Shown here: piece by piece, positions 56,064-64,000 of the stretch
Numbering within the stretch: position 1 is the first letter of the stretch
Layout of the letters: each line of letters opens with the position of its first letter
Assembly: GCA_022783665.1 (NCBI GenBank)
Contig: JALFZJ010000020.1
Coordinates: forward strand, 1 to 64,000
Length of the DNA: 64,000 bases
Direction: 5' to 3'
Origin: Arcanobacterium sp.
GTDB taxonomy: Bacteria; Actinomycetota; Actinomycetes; Actinomycetales; Actinomycetaceae
The notes under the pieces: generated by a model
Told to the model about the DNA's origin: nothing
Seen by the model: the letters and a program-made list of their open reading frames with translations, nothing else
The model's database searches: none
Made by a program: the position numbers and the translations under genes

Positions 56064-57131
56064 ATGGGTGACGTGACGCCACATTTTTCAAGCACTGCAG
56101 CGCGATTCGATGCAGCCAGCAACCAATTGCATCAGCCTGTGCTTGTTGAGCGGTGTCTTGAACTCCTTGAACCATCCGTGTCTCGTCCTTCTCAAGGTGC
56201 TCGATCCGTGGTGATAGATTGCACCCTTGGTCTTGGTGGCCACACCGAGGCGATCCTTAAGGCCTTTCCAGCCGTTACAGTAATTGGAATCGATCGAGAC
56301 GCTGAAGCAATCAGCTTGGCCTCGCGAAGGCTGGCCGGTTTCGGGCAGCGCTTCATCGGCATTCACACCACCTATGACGACGTTGATCGCGTCGCCGCTC
56401 GTTATGGCGAAGAATCTGGACGCGTAGACGCCGTCTTAATGGATCTTGGCGTTTCCTCGATGCAGCTCGATGTTGCCGAGCGCGGTTTTTCCTACTCCCA
56501 CGACGCACCCCTTGATATGAGGATGGATCAAGCATCAGGGAAGAGCGCAGCGGAGCTTTTGGCATCGGCGCCTGAAGCTGAAATAGCTCGAATCTTGCGT
56601 GAATATGGGGAAGAGAAATTCGCCTCCCGTATTGCTCATGCCATTGTCGAGGCACGCGCAAGCCAACCACTTCAAACCACATCGCAACTCGTTGAGCTGG
56701 TGCGTCAAAGCATTCCCGCCCCTGCACGTCGAACTGGTGGAAATCCTGCCAAACGCACCTTCCAAGCCCTGCGGATCGCCGTCAATAATGAACTTGCCAT
56801 TTTGCAACATGGCGTACCTCGCGCAGTGGAAAGTGTACGCATAGGTGGGCGCGTGGTGATCGAGTCTTACCAGTCGCTGGAAGACAAAATCGTCAAAAGA
56901 GCATTCCGCAAAGGCATTGAGTCCTCGAGCCCGCCTGGTTTGCCAGTGGAATTAGAAAGCCACAAGCCGTATCTGCGTGATCTGACGCACGGGGCGTATC
57001 TAGCCGATGCGGAAGAAATAGCGCGCAATTCTAGAGCCGCTTCGGTGCGTCTACGGGCAGTGGAGCGCACCAGAGAAACACCCGAACATCAGTTTGATCC
57101 AGATTCCTACAGGGGAGCATCACATGAATAG
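56064..57131 (+). CDS. rsmH: 16S rRNA C1402 N4-methyltransferase
   Basis: Methylates N4 of C1402 in the ribosomal P site. The SAM motif DCTLGLGGHTEAIL is near residue 52-65, and LMDLGVSSMQLD, RGFSYSHDAPLDMRM and GGRVVIESYQSLEDKIVK are all present. The 355-residue length is somewhat long because of N- and C-terminal extensions. A GGAGGGA site precedes the ATG. It overlaps the ftsL start by eight bases. Confidence 0.96.
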   Translation: MGDVTPHFSSTAARFDAASNQLHQPVLVERCLELLEPSVSRPSQGARSVVIDCTLGLGGHTEAILKAFPAVTVIGIDRDAEAISLASRRLAGFGQRFIGIHTTYDDVDRVAARYGEESGRVDAVLMDLGVSSMQLDVAERGFSYSHDAPLDMRMDQASGKSAAELLASAPEAEIARILREYGEEKFASRIAHAIVEARASQPLQTTSQLVELVRQSIPAPARRTGGNPAKRTFQALRIAVNNELAILQHGVPRAVESVRIGGRVVIESYQSLEDKIVKRAFRKGIESSSPPGLPVELESHKPYLRDLTHGAYLADAEEIARNSRAASVRLRAVERTRETPEHQFDPDSYRGASHE

Positions 57132-57519
57132 CACTGCAACGGCACGCATACAGCGGTCCTCTGTATCAAAATCGAGATCAGTGGTTTCCGCGCCGAACCT
57201 TCGCGTGGTAACGAGTCCTGCGCCTTCGCGCGGTCTCTTCTTCGTCATTGGCCTATGTATTGCGATATTTTTCACTGCGCTCGTCATGTGTTTCTCTCTC
57301 AATACACTTATGGTGAAGGGTGCGTATGACGTGAAGGAAATCAAGCTTGAACTCAGCGGAGTGCAGGCGCGCGAGGAAACTCTTATGGGGCAAGTCGTAG
57401 AGCTCTCAACTCCGGTGCAGCTTGCGAAGAGTGCCTCCGATCTGGGCATGGTGCCAGCTGAATCCTTGAGTCATATCGATCTTGAGGCGGGAACAGCATC
57501 TGCGCTAGATGGGGAATGA
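57124..57519 (+). CDS. FtsL-like division protein
   Basis: Positional and structural match to FtsL, the bitopic septal protein that works with FtsB/FtsQ to activate FtsW-FtsI. The 131-residue product (from the ATG at 57124) has a basic N-terminus, one membrane helix (FFVIGLCIAIFFTALVMCF, about 48-66), and a coiled-coil ectodomain (VKEIKLELSGVQAREETL) ending with ASDLGMVPAESL. An AGGGGAG site favours this start over 57094. Sequence similarity alone would not identify it. Confidence 0.82.
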   Translation: MNSTATARIQRSSVSKSRSVVSAPNLRVVTSPAPSRGLFFVIGLCIAIFFTALVMCFSLNTLMVKGAYDVKEIKLELSGVQAREETLMGQVVELSTPVQLAKSASDLGMVPAESLSHIDLEAGTASALDGE

Positions 57520-57530
57520 GGCGTGTGTAG

Positions 57531-59390
57531 GTGGAAAAAGCGCGAGGCTCAAGAAGTGGACGCCGCACAGCAAAGCAGACCTCATTGCAGGGAACTACTC
57601 ATAAGCGGCTCCAGCTCACGATCATTATTGTGATCGCGATTGCGGCATTGCTTGTACTTCGTTTGTTCTATCTTCAAGTGCTCCAGGCCGATATTCTTTC
57701 AGCAACTGCCTCGCAGTTCCGTACACGTAGCTATACTCAAGAAGCCAAACGCGGCGATATTCTCGACGCCACGGGCGCCGTATTGGCTACATCTGTGCCA
57801 CGTTACAATGTGCGAGTGGATCAGGTAGCAATCCAGGATTACCGCGAGTATGACGACGATGACAAGCTTGTGGGTGCCGGCCCCGCCTATGCTGCACGAG
57901 TGCTTGCGCCGGTGCTGAATATGGATCAGTCAGAGCTCGGAGGCATCCTCAATGGCGGATCACAAAAGAGCCAATGGGTGATGGTGAAAAAGGGCGTGAC
58001 GCCCGAACAGTGGCGCGAGATCGATGCGCTTGATGTCCACGGGATCTTTCCAGAGCGGTATATGCAACGGATTTACCCCAATGGCCAAATAGCTGGCGAT
58101 ATTTTAGGCTTCGTTGGGCAGACGGAGGAAGATTCTACAAGTTCTGGGCGCTCAGGAATTGAGCAAGCATTCAATGAGACCTTGCAAGGCGTAGATGGTG
58201 CGTTACGCGTGGAAGTTGGCCCAGATGGCACTGTGTTCCCTCAGGCTTCCAAATATGAACAGACAGCGCAAGACGGCCGTTCGGTAAAACTTACCATCGA
58301 TCGCGACCTCCAAGAAACCACGCAGCGCGCACTAGCCGATCATGGAAAGAAATTCGGTGCCGTGTGGGCTGCGGCGGCAGTGGTAGAGATTGGCACAGGG
58401 CGGGTATTAGCTCTGGCAGATCTCGATGCTCCAGATCCGAATAAACTCGAAAAAGTCGATCCTAAGGCGTGGCGTGTGGATGCGATAGGTGCGCCTACCG
58501 AACCTGGTTCTGTGGGTAAGCTGCTCACATTTGCTGCAGCGATAGATCAAGGTAGCGTGAGCCCGACAGATACCTTCGTTGTAGAAACGCCCCATACAAC
58601 GCCCAACGGGGAGACGTTCACCGACTCTGAAAGCCATCCACGCGAAACTGAGACGGTGGCGGGCATCCTCGCCCACTCATACAATACGGGCACCGTACAA
58701 ATTGGGGATACGCTCAGCGACGAGGTTCGCTACAAGTACATGCAGAAGTTCGGAATCGGCGAAAAAACGGGAATCGAATTGCTCGCCGAAGAGCCCGGCA
58801 CGCTCAGGCCTCCAGATACCTGGGACAAACGCACCCACTACACCACAATGTTTGGGCAGGCGTGGGCTGGTACGACGCTGCAAATGGCACAAGTTGGCGC
58901 TGTGCTGGGTAATAAAGGCGTGATGATTCCGCTCCATATCGTGGAAGGAACGTGGGATGCCAACGGCCAGTATCTTCCCGCAGTGCAAGGCAAGGCGCGC
59001 CAGGTAATATCCGCAGAGTCGGCCACAACGATGCTGCAGATGATGCAAGCCGTTACCCAAAAGGGCTCAACAGCGCCGAACGCGAAGGTGCCCGGATACA
59101 ATGTTGCGGGCAAGACGGGCACCGCTCAGATCATTAAACCCGAAGGCGGTATGGACTTCGTGGGTTCTTTCGTCGGTGTGATGCCTGCGGATAATCCGAA
59201 GATCGCCGTCTCCATCATGCTGTACAAAACGGGAAGTGTGGCTTATGGCGGTACCGTCTCGGCTCCGATATTCGCGGAGATCGGAGAATTCGCGATGCGG
59301 CAGATGAAAGTACCCCCATCGAGCGAGCCCTTGTATCGTTATCCATGGGTGCCGGGAGAAGACGTCTCGGCAGACGGGAATGGTGAGTAG
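57531..59390 (+). CDS. ftsI: Penicillin-binding protein FtsI (septal transpeptidase)
   Basis: Class B penicillin-binding protein that cross-links septal peptidoglycan. After a short cytoplasmic part comes one membrane helix (LTIIIVIAIAALLVLRLFYLQ), the non-penicillin-binding dimerisation domain, and the transpeptidase domain with SVGK (active serine about 327), SYN (about 382) and KTG (about 528). The 619-residue length is typical. It starts with GTG and its stop overlaps the murF GTG. In most relatives murE follows; here murF does. Confidence 0.95.
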   Translation: MEKARGSRSGRRTAKQTSLQGTTHKRLQLTIIIVIAIAALLVLRLFYLQVLQADILSATASQFRTRSYTQEAKRGDILDATGAVLATSVPRYNVRVDQVAIQDYREYDDDDKLVGAGPAYAARVLAPVLNMDQSELGGILNGGSQKSQWVMVKKGVTPEQWREIDALDVHGIFPERYMQRIYPNGQIAGDILGFVGQTEEDSTSSGRSGIEQAFNETLQGVDGALRVEVGPDGTVFPQASKYEQTAQDGRSVKLTIDRDLQETTQRALADHGKKFGAVWAAAAVVEIGTGRVLALADLDAPDPNKLEKVDPKAWRVDAIGAPTEPGSVGKLLTFAAAIDQGSVSPTDTFVVETPHTTPNGETFTDSESHPRETETVAGILAHSYNTGTVQIGDTLSDEVRYKYMQKFGIGEKTGIELLAEEPGTLRPPDTWDKRTHYTTMFGQAWAGTTLQMAQVGAVLGNKGVMIPLHIVEGTWDANGQYLPAVQGKARQVISAESATTMLQMMQAVTQKGSTAPNAKVPGYNVAGKTGTAQIIKPEGGMDFVGSFVGVMPADNPKIAVSIMLYKTGSVAYGGTVSAPIFAEIGEFAMRQMKVPPSSEPLYRYPWVPGEDVSADGNGE

Positions 59391-60901
59391 TGATCACAAC
59401 ATCGCTAGCGCAATTGGCGCAGGCTCTTGGAGCATCAGGTGCACCGCAATCGAGTGACTTTGAAGTGACGAGCGTCGTCACCGATAACCGGCAAGTAACA
59501 CCTGGTGCGCTTTTTGTGGCAATTGCTGGTGAACGCACAGACGGCAATGCGTACGGCGCAGATGCACTATCGCGCGGAGCCACGGCAGTGATGACGGCGA
59601 ACCGTGACGCAGCCCGTGAGGCAGGTGTACCGGGGGCTCGAATGCTTGTGGTGGAAGACGTCGTCTCCGCTCTAGGGATGCTTGCCCAGTACAATCTTGA
59701 GCGGATTCGCTCATTAGGCAGCCCAGACTTCACCGTGGTAGCCGTGACGGGATCAGTAGGCAAAACCACCACAAAAGATCTTCTGGCTGATGTGCTCGCC
59801 CCTCGCGGAGAGATTGTTGCTCCACCGAAGTCTTTTAACAATGAGATCGGCTTGCCCCTCACTGTGCTGCAAGCAGATGAGAACACCCGCACTTTGGTGT
59901 TGGAAATGGGCGCGGATCATATTGGCAATATCGACTATCTCACCTCGATTGCTCCGCCCGATATTTCGGTTGTTTTACGTGTTGCTCCCGCACATGTGGG
60001 TGAGTTTGGCGGGATCGAAGCGGTAGCTCGAGCGAAAGCGGAGATTATTGCAGGCACACGCCCATCAGGGCATGTTGTGCTCAATGCGGACGATCCGCGT
60101 GTATATGCGATGGCTGCAGGTACCCCCTTGCCGATCACGTATTTCTCTGCCTCTGGCAGTGCGCTTTCTTCGGCTCTGTCCTGCGATTCGTCTGCCGAAG
60201 AGCTTGTGCCTGCGGCTCGTGAGACGATACCAGCGAACTGTATTTGCGCCGAAGATATAACGATTGATGACGTCGGACGCGCCCGATTCACTCTCGTAAC
60301 GGCTGGTGGGAGCGCCTCGGTGCACTTGAAACTCGTGGGCGCTCACCACGTCACCAATGCTTTAGCCGCTGCGTCAGTCGCGCAGATTCTGGGCCAGGAT
60401 ATGGCTCAAACGGCACAGATTCTAAGCTCTGCGGCTGCGAGGAGCCCCCACAGAATGGATGTGCGCAGCGTTGAAGGCATGACGATTATTGACGATTCAT
60501 TCAACGCAAACCCAGCTTCAATGCAGGCAGGAATTGAAGCGCTGGCACAGATATCGCAGGCATCACAGGTACCTCAGGGGCACAGGCGCCGTAGCGTCGC
60601 CGTAGTGGGAGACATGCTTGAGCTCGGTGCGCAATCGCGCTCGGCACACGAGGCCGTTGGGCGCAGCCTGGCTAGCCATGGAATCGACGTCGTACTCAGT
60701 GTGGGTAACGAAGCGCGAATCATCAGTGAATCTTTGGAGAATTCGCATGCGGTAGCACATCATGTGGATACCGCGAGCCAGGCACTTTCTTGGCTTCGCT
60801 CACATCTGCGCACAGATGACGTAGTGTTATTAAAAGGGTCGCACGGCTCGCAGGTGTGGACTATCGCCGACGCATTCTTTACTGAGGGAGTGGGATGCTA
60901 G
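59390..60901 (+). CDS. murF: UDP-MurNAc-tripeptide-D-Ala-D-Ala ligase
   Basis: Adds D-Ala-D-Ala to the UDP-MurNAc-tripeptide. VTGSVGKTTTKDLL (ATP loop near residue 122), FNNEIGLPLTVL and LEMGADHIGNI distinguish MurF from MurE. The 503-residue length is normal. The GTG overlaps the ftsI stop by one base, and its own stop overlaps the mraY ATG by seven bases. murE is absent from the usual slot upstream. Confidence 0.95.
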   Translation: MITTSLAQLAQALGASGAPQSSDFEVTSVVTDNRQVTPGALFVAIAGERTDGNAYGADALSRGATAVMTANRDAAREAGVPGARMLVVEDVVSALGMLAQYNLERIRSLGSPDFTVVAVTGSVGKTTTKDLLADVLAPRGEIVAPPKSFNNEIGLPLTVLQADENTRTLVLEMGADHIGNIDYLTSIAPPDISVVLRVAPAHVGEFGGIEAVARAKAEIIAGTRPSGHVVLNADDPRVYAMAAGTPLPITYFSASGSALSSALSCDSSAEELVPAARETIPANCICAEDITIDDVGRARFTLVTAGGSASVHLKLVGAHHVTNALAAASVAQILGQDMAQTAQILSSAAARSPHRMDVRSVEGMTIIDDSFNANPASMQAGIEALAQISQASQVPQGHRRRSVAVVGDMLELGAQSRSAHEAVGRSLASHGIDVVLSVGNEARIISESLENSHAVAHHVDTASQALSWLRSHLRTDDVVLLKGSHGSQVWTIADAFFTEGVGC

Positions 60902-61980
60902 TTATCTTTGTTGCTACAGCAGTGGCGCTCCTCGTCTCGCTTTTTGGCACGCCGGTCTTTATCAAGGTTTTGCAAAAACGCCACTACGGCCAGTTCATTC
61001 GTGAAGACGGGCCGACCTCCCATCTAACGAAACGTGGCACGCCAACGATGGGCGGCGTCGTCATTATTCTGGCTACAGTTATCGGATATGGCGCGGCGCT
61101 TCTTGTGGGATGGCGCCCACCGCGTGCGTCAGGAGTGCTCTTGGTATTCCTGATGGTTGGTTTGGGAATCGTCGGTTTTCTTGATGATTTCATTAAAGTG
61201 CGTAAGGAGCGCTCCCTCGGACTGCGGCCTCTTCCGAAGGTTATTGGCCAGGGTGCTATCGCGCTTGTCTTTTCGGTGTTGGCGTTGCGATATCGCGATT
61301 CTATGAATCGCACACCGGCCACGCTTAATCTCTCCTTCGTGCGCGATACGCGGGTGACGCTCGCATTCGCGGGAGTAATTGTTGGCGTTATCTTGTTCGT
61401 GATCTGGGCGAATTTCTTGATCACTGCGTGGTCTAACGCCGTCAATCTCACAGACGGTCTCGATGGCCTAGCCGCCGGAGCATCCGCGATAGCTTTTGGC
61501 TCCTACGCCGTGATTGCGATCTGGCAATCCTACCAACAGTGCGCGGATATGGTCAGCGCCACTGCTGGATGTTACGCGGTGCGTGACCCTCTCGATTTGT
61601 CGATCATCTGTGGTGCCATCGTAGGAGCGTGTTTAGGCTTCCTGTGGCACAATACATCGCCGGCAAAGATTTTCATGGGAGATACGGGATCCCTTGCTCT
61701 TGGCGGTGCGTTCGCCGGGGTATCGATATTATCGCAAACAGAATTCCTCGCCATTTTCATTGGTGGGCTGTTCGTGATTATCGTGATGTCGGACGTGATT
61801 CAAATCCTGTTTTTCAAAGCGACTGGAAGGCGTGTATTCAGAATGGCGCCATTGCATCACCATTTCGAGCTCAAGGGCTGGAAGGAAGTGACGATCGTGG
61901 TGCGTTTTTGGCTTATACAGCTGTTGTGCGCGATTGCTGGTCTTGGTGTTTTCTATGGTGAATGGCTATCGGTTCAATGA
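60895..61980 (+). CDS. mraY: Phospho-MurNAc-pentapeptide-transferase
   Basis: Integral membrane enzyme forming lipid I from undecaprenyl phosphate and UDP-MurNAc-pentapeptide. About ten helices; the family motifs TPTMGGVVII, GFLDDFIKV, NAVNLTDGLDGLAAG, FMGDTGSLALGG and PLHHHFELKGWKE are intact. The 361-residue length is standard. It overlaps murF at the start and murD at the end, so the block is one polycistronic unit. Confidence 0.97.
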   Translation: MLVIFVATAVALLVSLFGTPVFIKVLQKRHYGQFIREDGPTSHLTKRGTPTMGGVVIILATVIGYGAALLVGWRPPRASGVLLVFLMVGLGIVGFLDDFIKVRKERSLGLRPLPKVIGQGAIALVFSVLALRYRDSMNRTPATLNLSFVRDTRVTLAFAGVIVGVILFVIWANFLITAWSNAVNLTDGLDGLAAGASAIAFGSYAVIAIWQSYQQCADMVSATAGCYAVRDPLDLSIICGAIVGACLGFLWHNTSPAKIFMGDTGSLALGGAFAGVSILSQTEFLAIFIGGLFVIIVMSDVIQILFFKATGRRVFRMAPLHHHFELKGWKEVTIVVRFWLIQLLCAIAGLGVFYGEWLSVQ

Positions 61981-63506
61981 GCGATCAAATTCCTGGAGCA
62001 GCGTTTTTTGACGGTAAAACTGTGGCTGTGCTCGGTCTAGGAATCTCCGGGCAGGCAAGCGTAGAGGCACTGCGTGCGCACACCCAGGCCAGTATCAGCG
62101 TCTGGGATGCACGTGACGACGCTGTGAAACCCTACAGAGGTACCGATCGAATTACCCATGCGTACGCTGATTCCCAGCCCGAACGGCTCATCACTGCATT
62201 GCTCGATACGGCGCCCGATATCGTCGTCATCGCTCCTGCTTTTCGCCACACAGGCGTGGAATGGCAGGCTCTGCGTGAGGCCAAGGCTACTGTATGGAGC
62301 GAAATTGAACTTGCGTGGCATTTGCGTGCGGCGCATCCAGATGGCACATTCGCGCCGTGGGTGTGCATCACTGGTACAAATGGTAAAACCACCACAACTA
62401 CGATGCTTGCCCATATTCTCGACGCTGCCGGCATGGGCGGGGTAGCAGTGGGGAACGTCGGCAATCCTGCAGTCACCGCCGTCAGTGATCTGAGCAGCGA
62501 TGCTCCCAGGGTCTTTGCCTTCGAGCTTTCTTCCTTCCAACTCACCGCCACATACTCGGTGGAGCCTTTAGCCTCTGTGTGCCTCAATGTGGCCGATGAT
62601 CATCTTGAATGGCATGGCACACGCGAGGCATACCGTGATGCGAAAGCGAATATCTACAATCGCGTGCATAAAGCGTGCGTCTATCCCGTGGGTGATAGCG
62701 TCGTGCAAGAGATGGTAGACGACGCAGATGTGGTTGAGGGTGCGCGGGCAATCGGGTTCGTTATCGGCACTCCCAGCATCGGTGAAGTTGGTATCGTCTC
62801 AACGGCAGACGGCGATTCTCCAGCTATGCTCGAGGATCAGCTTGTGATTGATCGAGCATTTGGCCCGCGCAGAGCCACCGAGCCAGAGGTACTGTTCACA
62901 CTGGCAGATATCGCTCACCTCGCGCCCATTGGAATGGATCTTCCTCTACATATCGTGAAAGACGCAATGGCTGCGGCCACTCTTGCCCGCGCAGCTGGCG
63001 CACCGGCCAGTGCGATCCAGTCGGCACTGCGCTCCTTCACGCCAGGCAAGCATCGCATCGAGAATCTTGGCACCTTAGAAGGCGCGCGTTGGATCGACGA
63101 TTCTAAAGCGACCAATGCCCATGCGGCAGCGGCATCACTTCTTGCACAAAATGACGCAAGCGTTGTGTGGATCGTTGGTGGCCTCGCTAAAGGTGCGCAG
63201 TTCACTGAGCTCGTTGAACGCGTGGAATCACGTATCGCGGCGGCAGTCGTGATTGGCGTGGATCAGCAACCATGGAAGGAAGCTTTTGCTTCGGTAGATT
63301 TCCCCGTGACATATATTGATCCTGCGTCAGCCACCCCTATGCGTGACGCCGTAAGATGCGCGGCGAAAGTAGCACACCCGGGCAATACCGTGTTGCTTGC
63401 CCCCGCATCTGCATCGCAGGATCAATTCCGCAGCTATGCGGAACGCGGTGATGCGTTTGCCGAGGAATTCCGCTCATTGGCGCATGATCGATCCAGCGAG
63501 GTGTGA
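61977..63506 (+). CDS. murD: UDP-MurNAc-L-alanine-D-glutamate ligase
   Basis: Adds D-Glu to UDP-MurNAc-L-Ala. The ATP loop ITGTNGKTTTTTMLA lies near residue 132, and FELSSFQL and KHRIE (about 358) follow. The ATG at 61977 overlaps the mraY stop as ATGA and is preferred over the track's ATG five codons upstream; the evidence is the coupling geometry only. A one-base gap separates the TGA from the next ATG region of ftsW. MurD, MurF and MraY together supply lipid I for FtsW/FtsI. Confidence 0.94.
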   Translation: MSDQIPGAAFFDGKTVAVLGLGISGQASVEALRAHTQASISVWDARDDAVKPYRGTDRITHAYADSQPERLITALLDTAPDIVVIAPAFRHTGVEWQALREAKATVWSEIELAWHLRAAHPDGTFAPWVCITGTNGKTTTTTMLAHILDAAGMGGVAVGNVGNPAVTAVSDLSSDAPRVFAFELSSFQLTATYSVEPLASVCLNVADDHLEWHGTREAYRDAKANIYNRVHKACVYPVGDSVVQEMVDDADVVEGARAIGFVIGTPSIGEVGIVSTADGDSPAMLEDQLVIDRAFGPRRATEPEVLFTLADIAHLAPIGMDLPLHIVKDAMAAATLARAAGAPASAIQSALRSFTPGKHRIENLGTLEGARWIDDSKATNAHAAAASLLAQNDASVVWIVGGLAKGAQFTELVERVESRIAAAVVIGVDQQPWKEAFASVDFPVTYIDPASATPMRDAVRCAAKVAHPGNTVLLAPASASQDQFRSYAERGDAFAEEFRSLAHDRSSEV

Positions 63507-63507
63507 T

Positions 63508-64000
63508 ATGCCTGATGCGACGTCACACACCTCACCCCGTTCACGTCATGATAACCCTTCGGCAACGGGGCAGCGCGCATCGCGGCAAGCAGATGCCCGG
63601 CCTACAAAAGCACAGGTGCGAAGCACATTTGCGAATAGTCGGCGAGCCGCTAGCCCGAATGAGAATCGCCTCTACGAGTATCCAAGCCTTATAGCGCAGC
63701 CAGTGTTAGATAGGAGGCCTTCGCAAGGCTCGTCTTTGCGTGACCGGCAGACCTCAAGTACACGCCAGGTTGGGCTCATTGTGATGCTCACGAGTTCGCT
63801 TGCGCTTACGGTACTCGGCGTTATCATGGTGTTTTCTGCTACCTCCGCAAGCTCGATTAGTGCGGTGACGAATAGCGGTGGCCAGGCCACATTGCTTTCC
63901 TTTTCGGTAGCTTTACGCCACTTTGCATGGGTGATTATTTCTGCAGTGGTTGGTTTCGTTATTGCTCTCATTCCTGCTCGCTGGCTCGAAATGATGTGTT
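63508..64000 (+). CDS. ftsW: Lipid II polymerase FtsW (partial, N-terminal part)
   Basis: The gene runs off the right edge and is absent from the ORF track; I translated it from the ATG at 63508, one base after the murD stop. Residues 1-85 are hydrophilic and Arg/Ser-rich, then two SEDS-type helices begin: QVGLIVMLTSSLALTVLGVI and VIISAVVGFVIALIPARW, separated by the VFSATSASS loop typical of FtsW/RodA. FtsW is the septal glycan polymerase paired with FtsI. The long basic N-terminus is common in actinobacteria, where it can bind division partners. An in-frame later start is possible. Confidence 0.88.
   Translation, partial: MPDATSHTSPRSRHDNPSATGQRASRQADARPTKAQVRSTFANSRRAASPNENRLYEYPSLIAQPVLDRRPSQGSSLRDRQTSSTRQVGLIVMLTSSLALTVLGVIMVFSATSASSISAVTNSGGQATLLSFSVALRHFAWVIISAVVGFVIALIPARWLEMMC

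Noticed and set aside
1-64000. tRNA, rRNA, CRISPR, insertion sequences, prophage
   Set aside because: Reading the gaps on both strands showed no T-loop consensus, regularly spaced repeats, transposase or integrase genes.

Overview
The window is a chromosomal housekeeping segment of an actinobacterium of moderate G+C content (roughly mid-50s percent by eye). The gene set is actinobacterial: a DivIVA-domain protein beside rlmN, a Rip1-type site-2 protease between dxr and ispG, a DUF4081-type acetyltransferase after ispG, a short NusA, a very long IF2, a ClgR-type regulator and a DUF3046 protein before recA, DUF3040 before mraZ, and a HelD helicase. Gene order resembles that of Mycobacterium/Corynebacterium, but the lower G+C and several missing genes point to a streamlined lineage such as Actinomycetaceae (Arcanobacterium/Trueperella-like). 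The genus is an inference. I saw no rRNA, tRNA, CRISPR array, insertion sequence or prophage.

Layout. 1-2.5 kb (minus): an ECF transporter (S, T and a two-domain ATPase cut by the window edge). 2.7-11.7 kb: pyrH-frr-cdsA-rlmN-DivIVA-like-dxr-rip1-ispG-GNAT. 11.8-23 kb: proS, a convergent lipobox-less membrane-anchored protein, then rimP-nusA-infB-rbfA-truB-(His-rich small protein)-ribF-rpsO. 23.2-28.1 kb: pnp, an M16 peptidase and dapB. 28.3-36.1 kb: an acetyltransferase (minus), dapA, rnj, ftsK, pgsA, cinA. 36.3-43.8 kb: clgR, DUF3046, recA-recX, miaB-miaA, an RsmC-like methyltransferase (minus) and hflX. 43.8-49.5 kb: a DinG-type helicase, lexA (minus) divergent from an SOS-controlled membrane protein, nrdR and serA (minus). 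49.5-54.9 kb: HelD (minus), a PAC2-family gene split by an in-frame TAG, dinB, DUF3040. 55.4-64 kb: the division/cell-wall cluster mraZ-rsmH-ftsL-ftsI-murF-mraY-murD-ftsW (cut by the right edge).

Together the genes cover translation and RNA turnover (frr, rlmN, proS, rimP, nusA, infB, rbfA, truB, rpsO, pnp, rnj, miaA/B, hflX), isoprenoid and phospholipid supply (dxr, ispG, cdsA, pgsA), lysine/diaminopimelate synthesis (dapA, dapB), the DNA-damage response (recA, recX, lexA, dinB, DinG) and septation/peptidoglycan synthesis. SOS operators are visible at recA and in the lexA-divergent region. Many start codons sit 6-8 bases after a -10-like hexamer, which suggests frequent leaderless transcripts.

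The most interesting points are: the SOS-boxed, tail-anchored protein in the position usually held by the LysM division inhibitor DivS/ChiZ; the amber codon inside the PAC2 gene; a 77-residue His/Cys-rich protein translationally coupled to ribF; strong hairpins in the nusA-infB and mraZ-rsmH gaps; 10-bp-phased TGGNG repeats before mraZ; and the absence of ylxR, thyX, dapF and murE from their usual slots.
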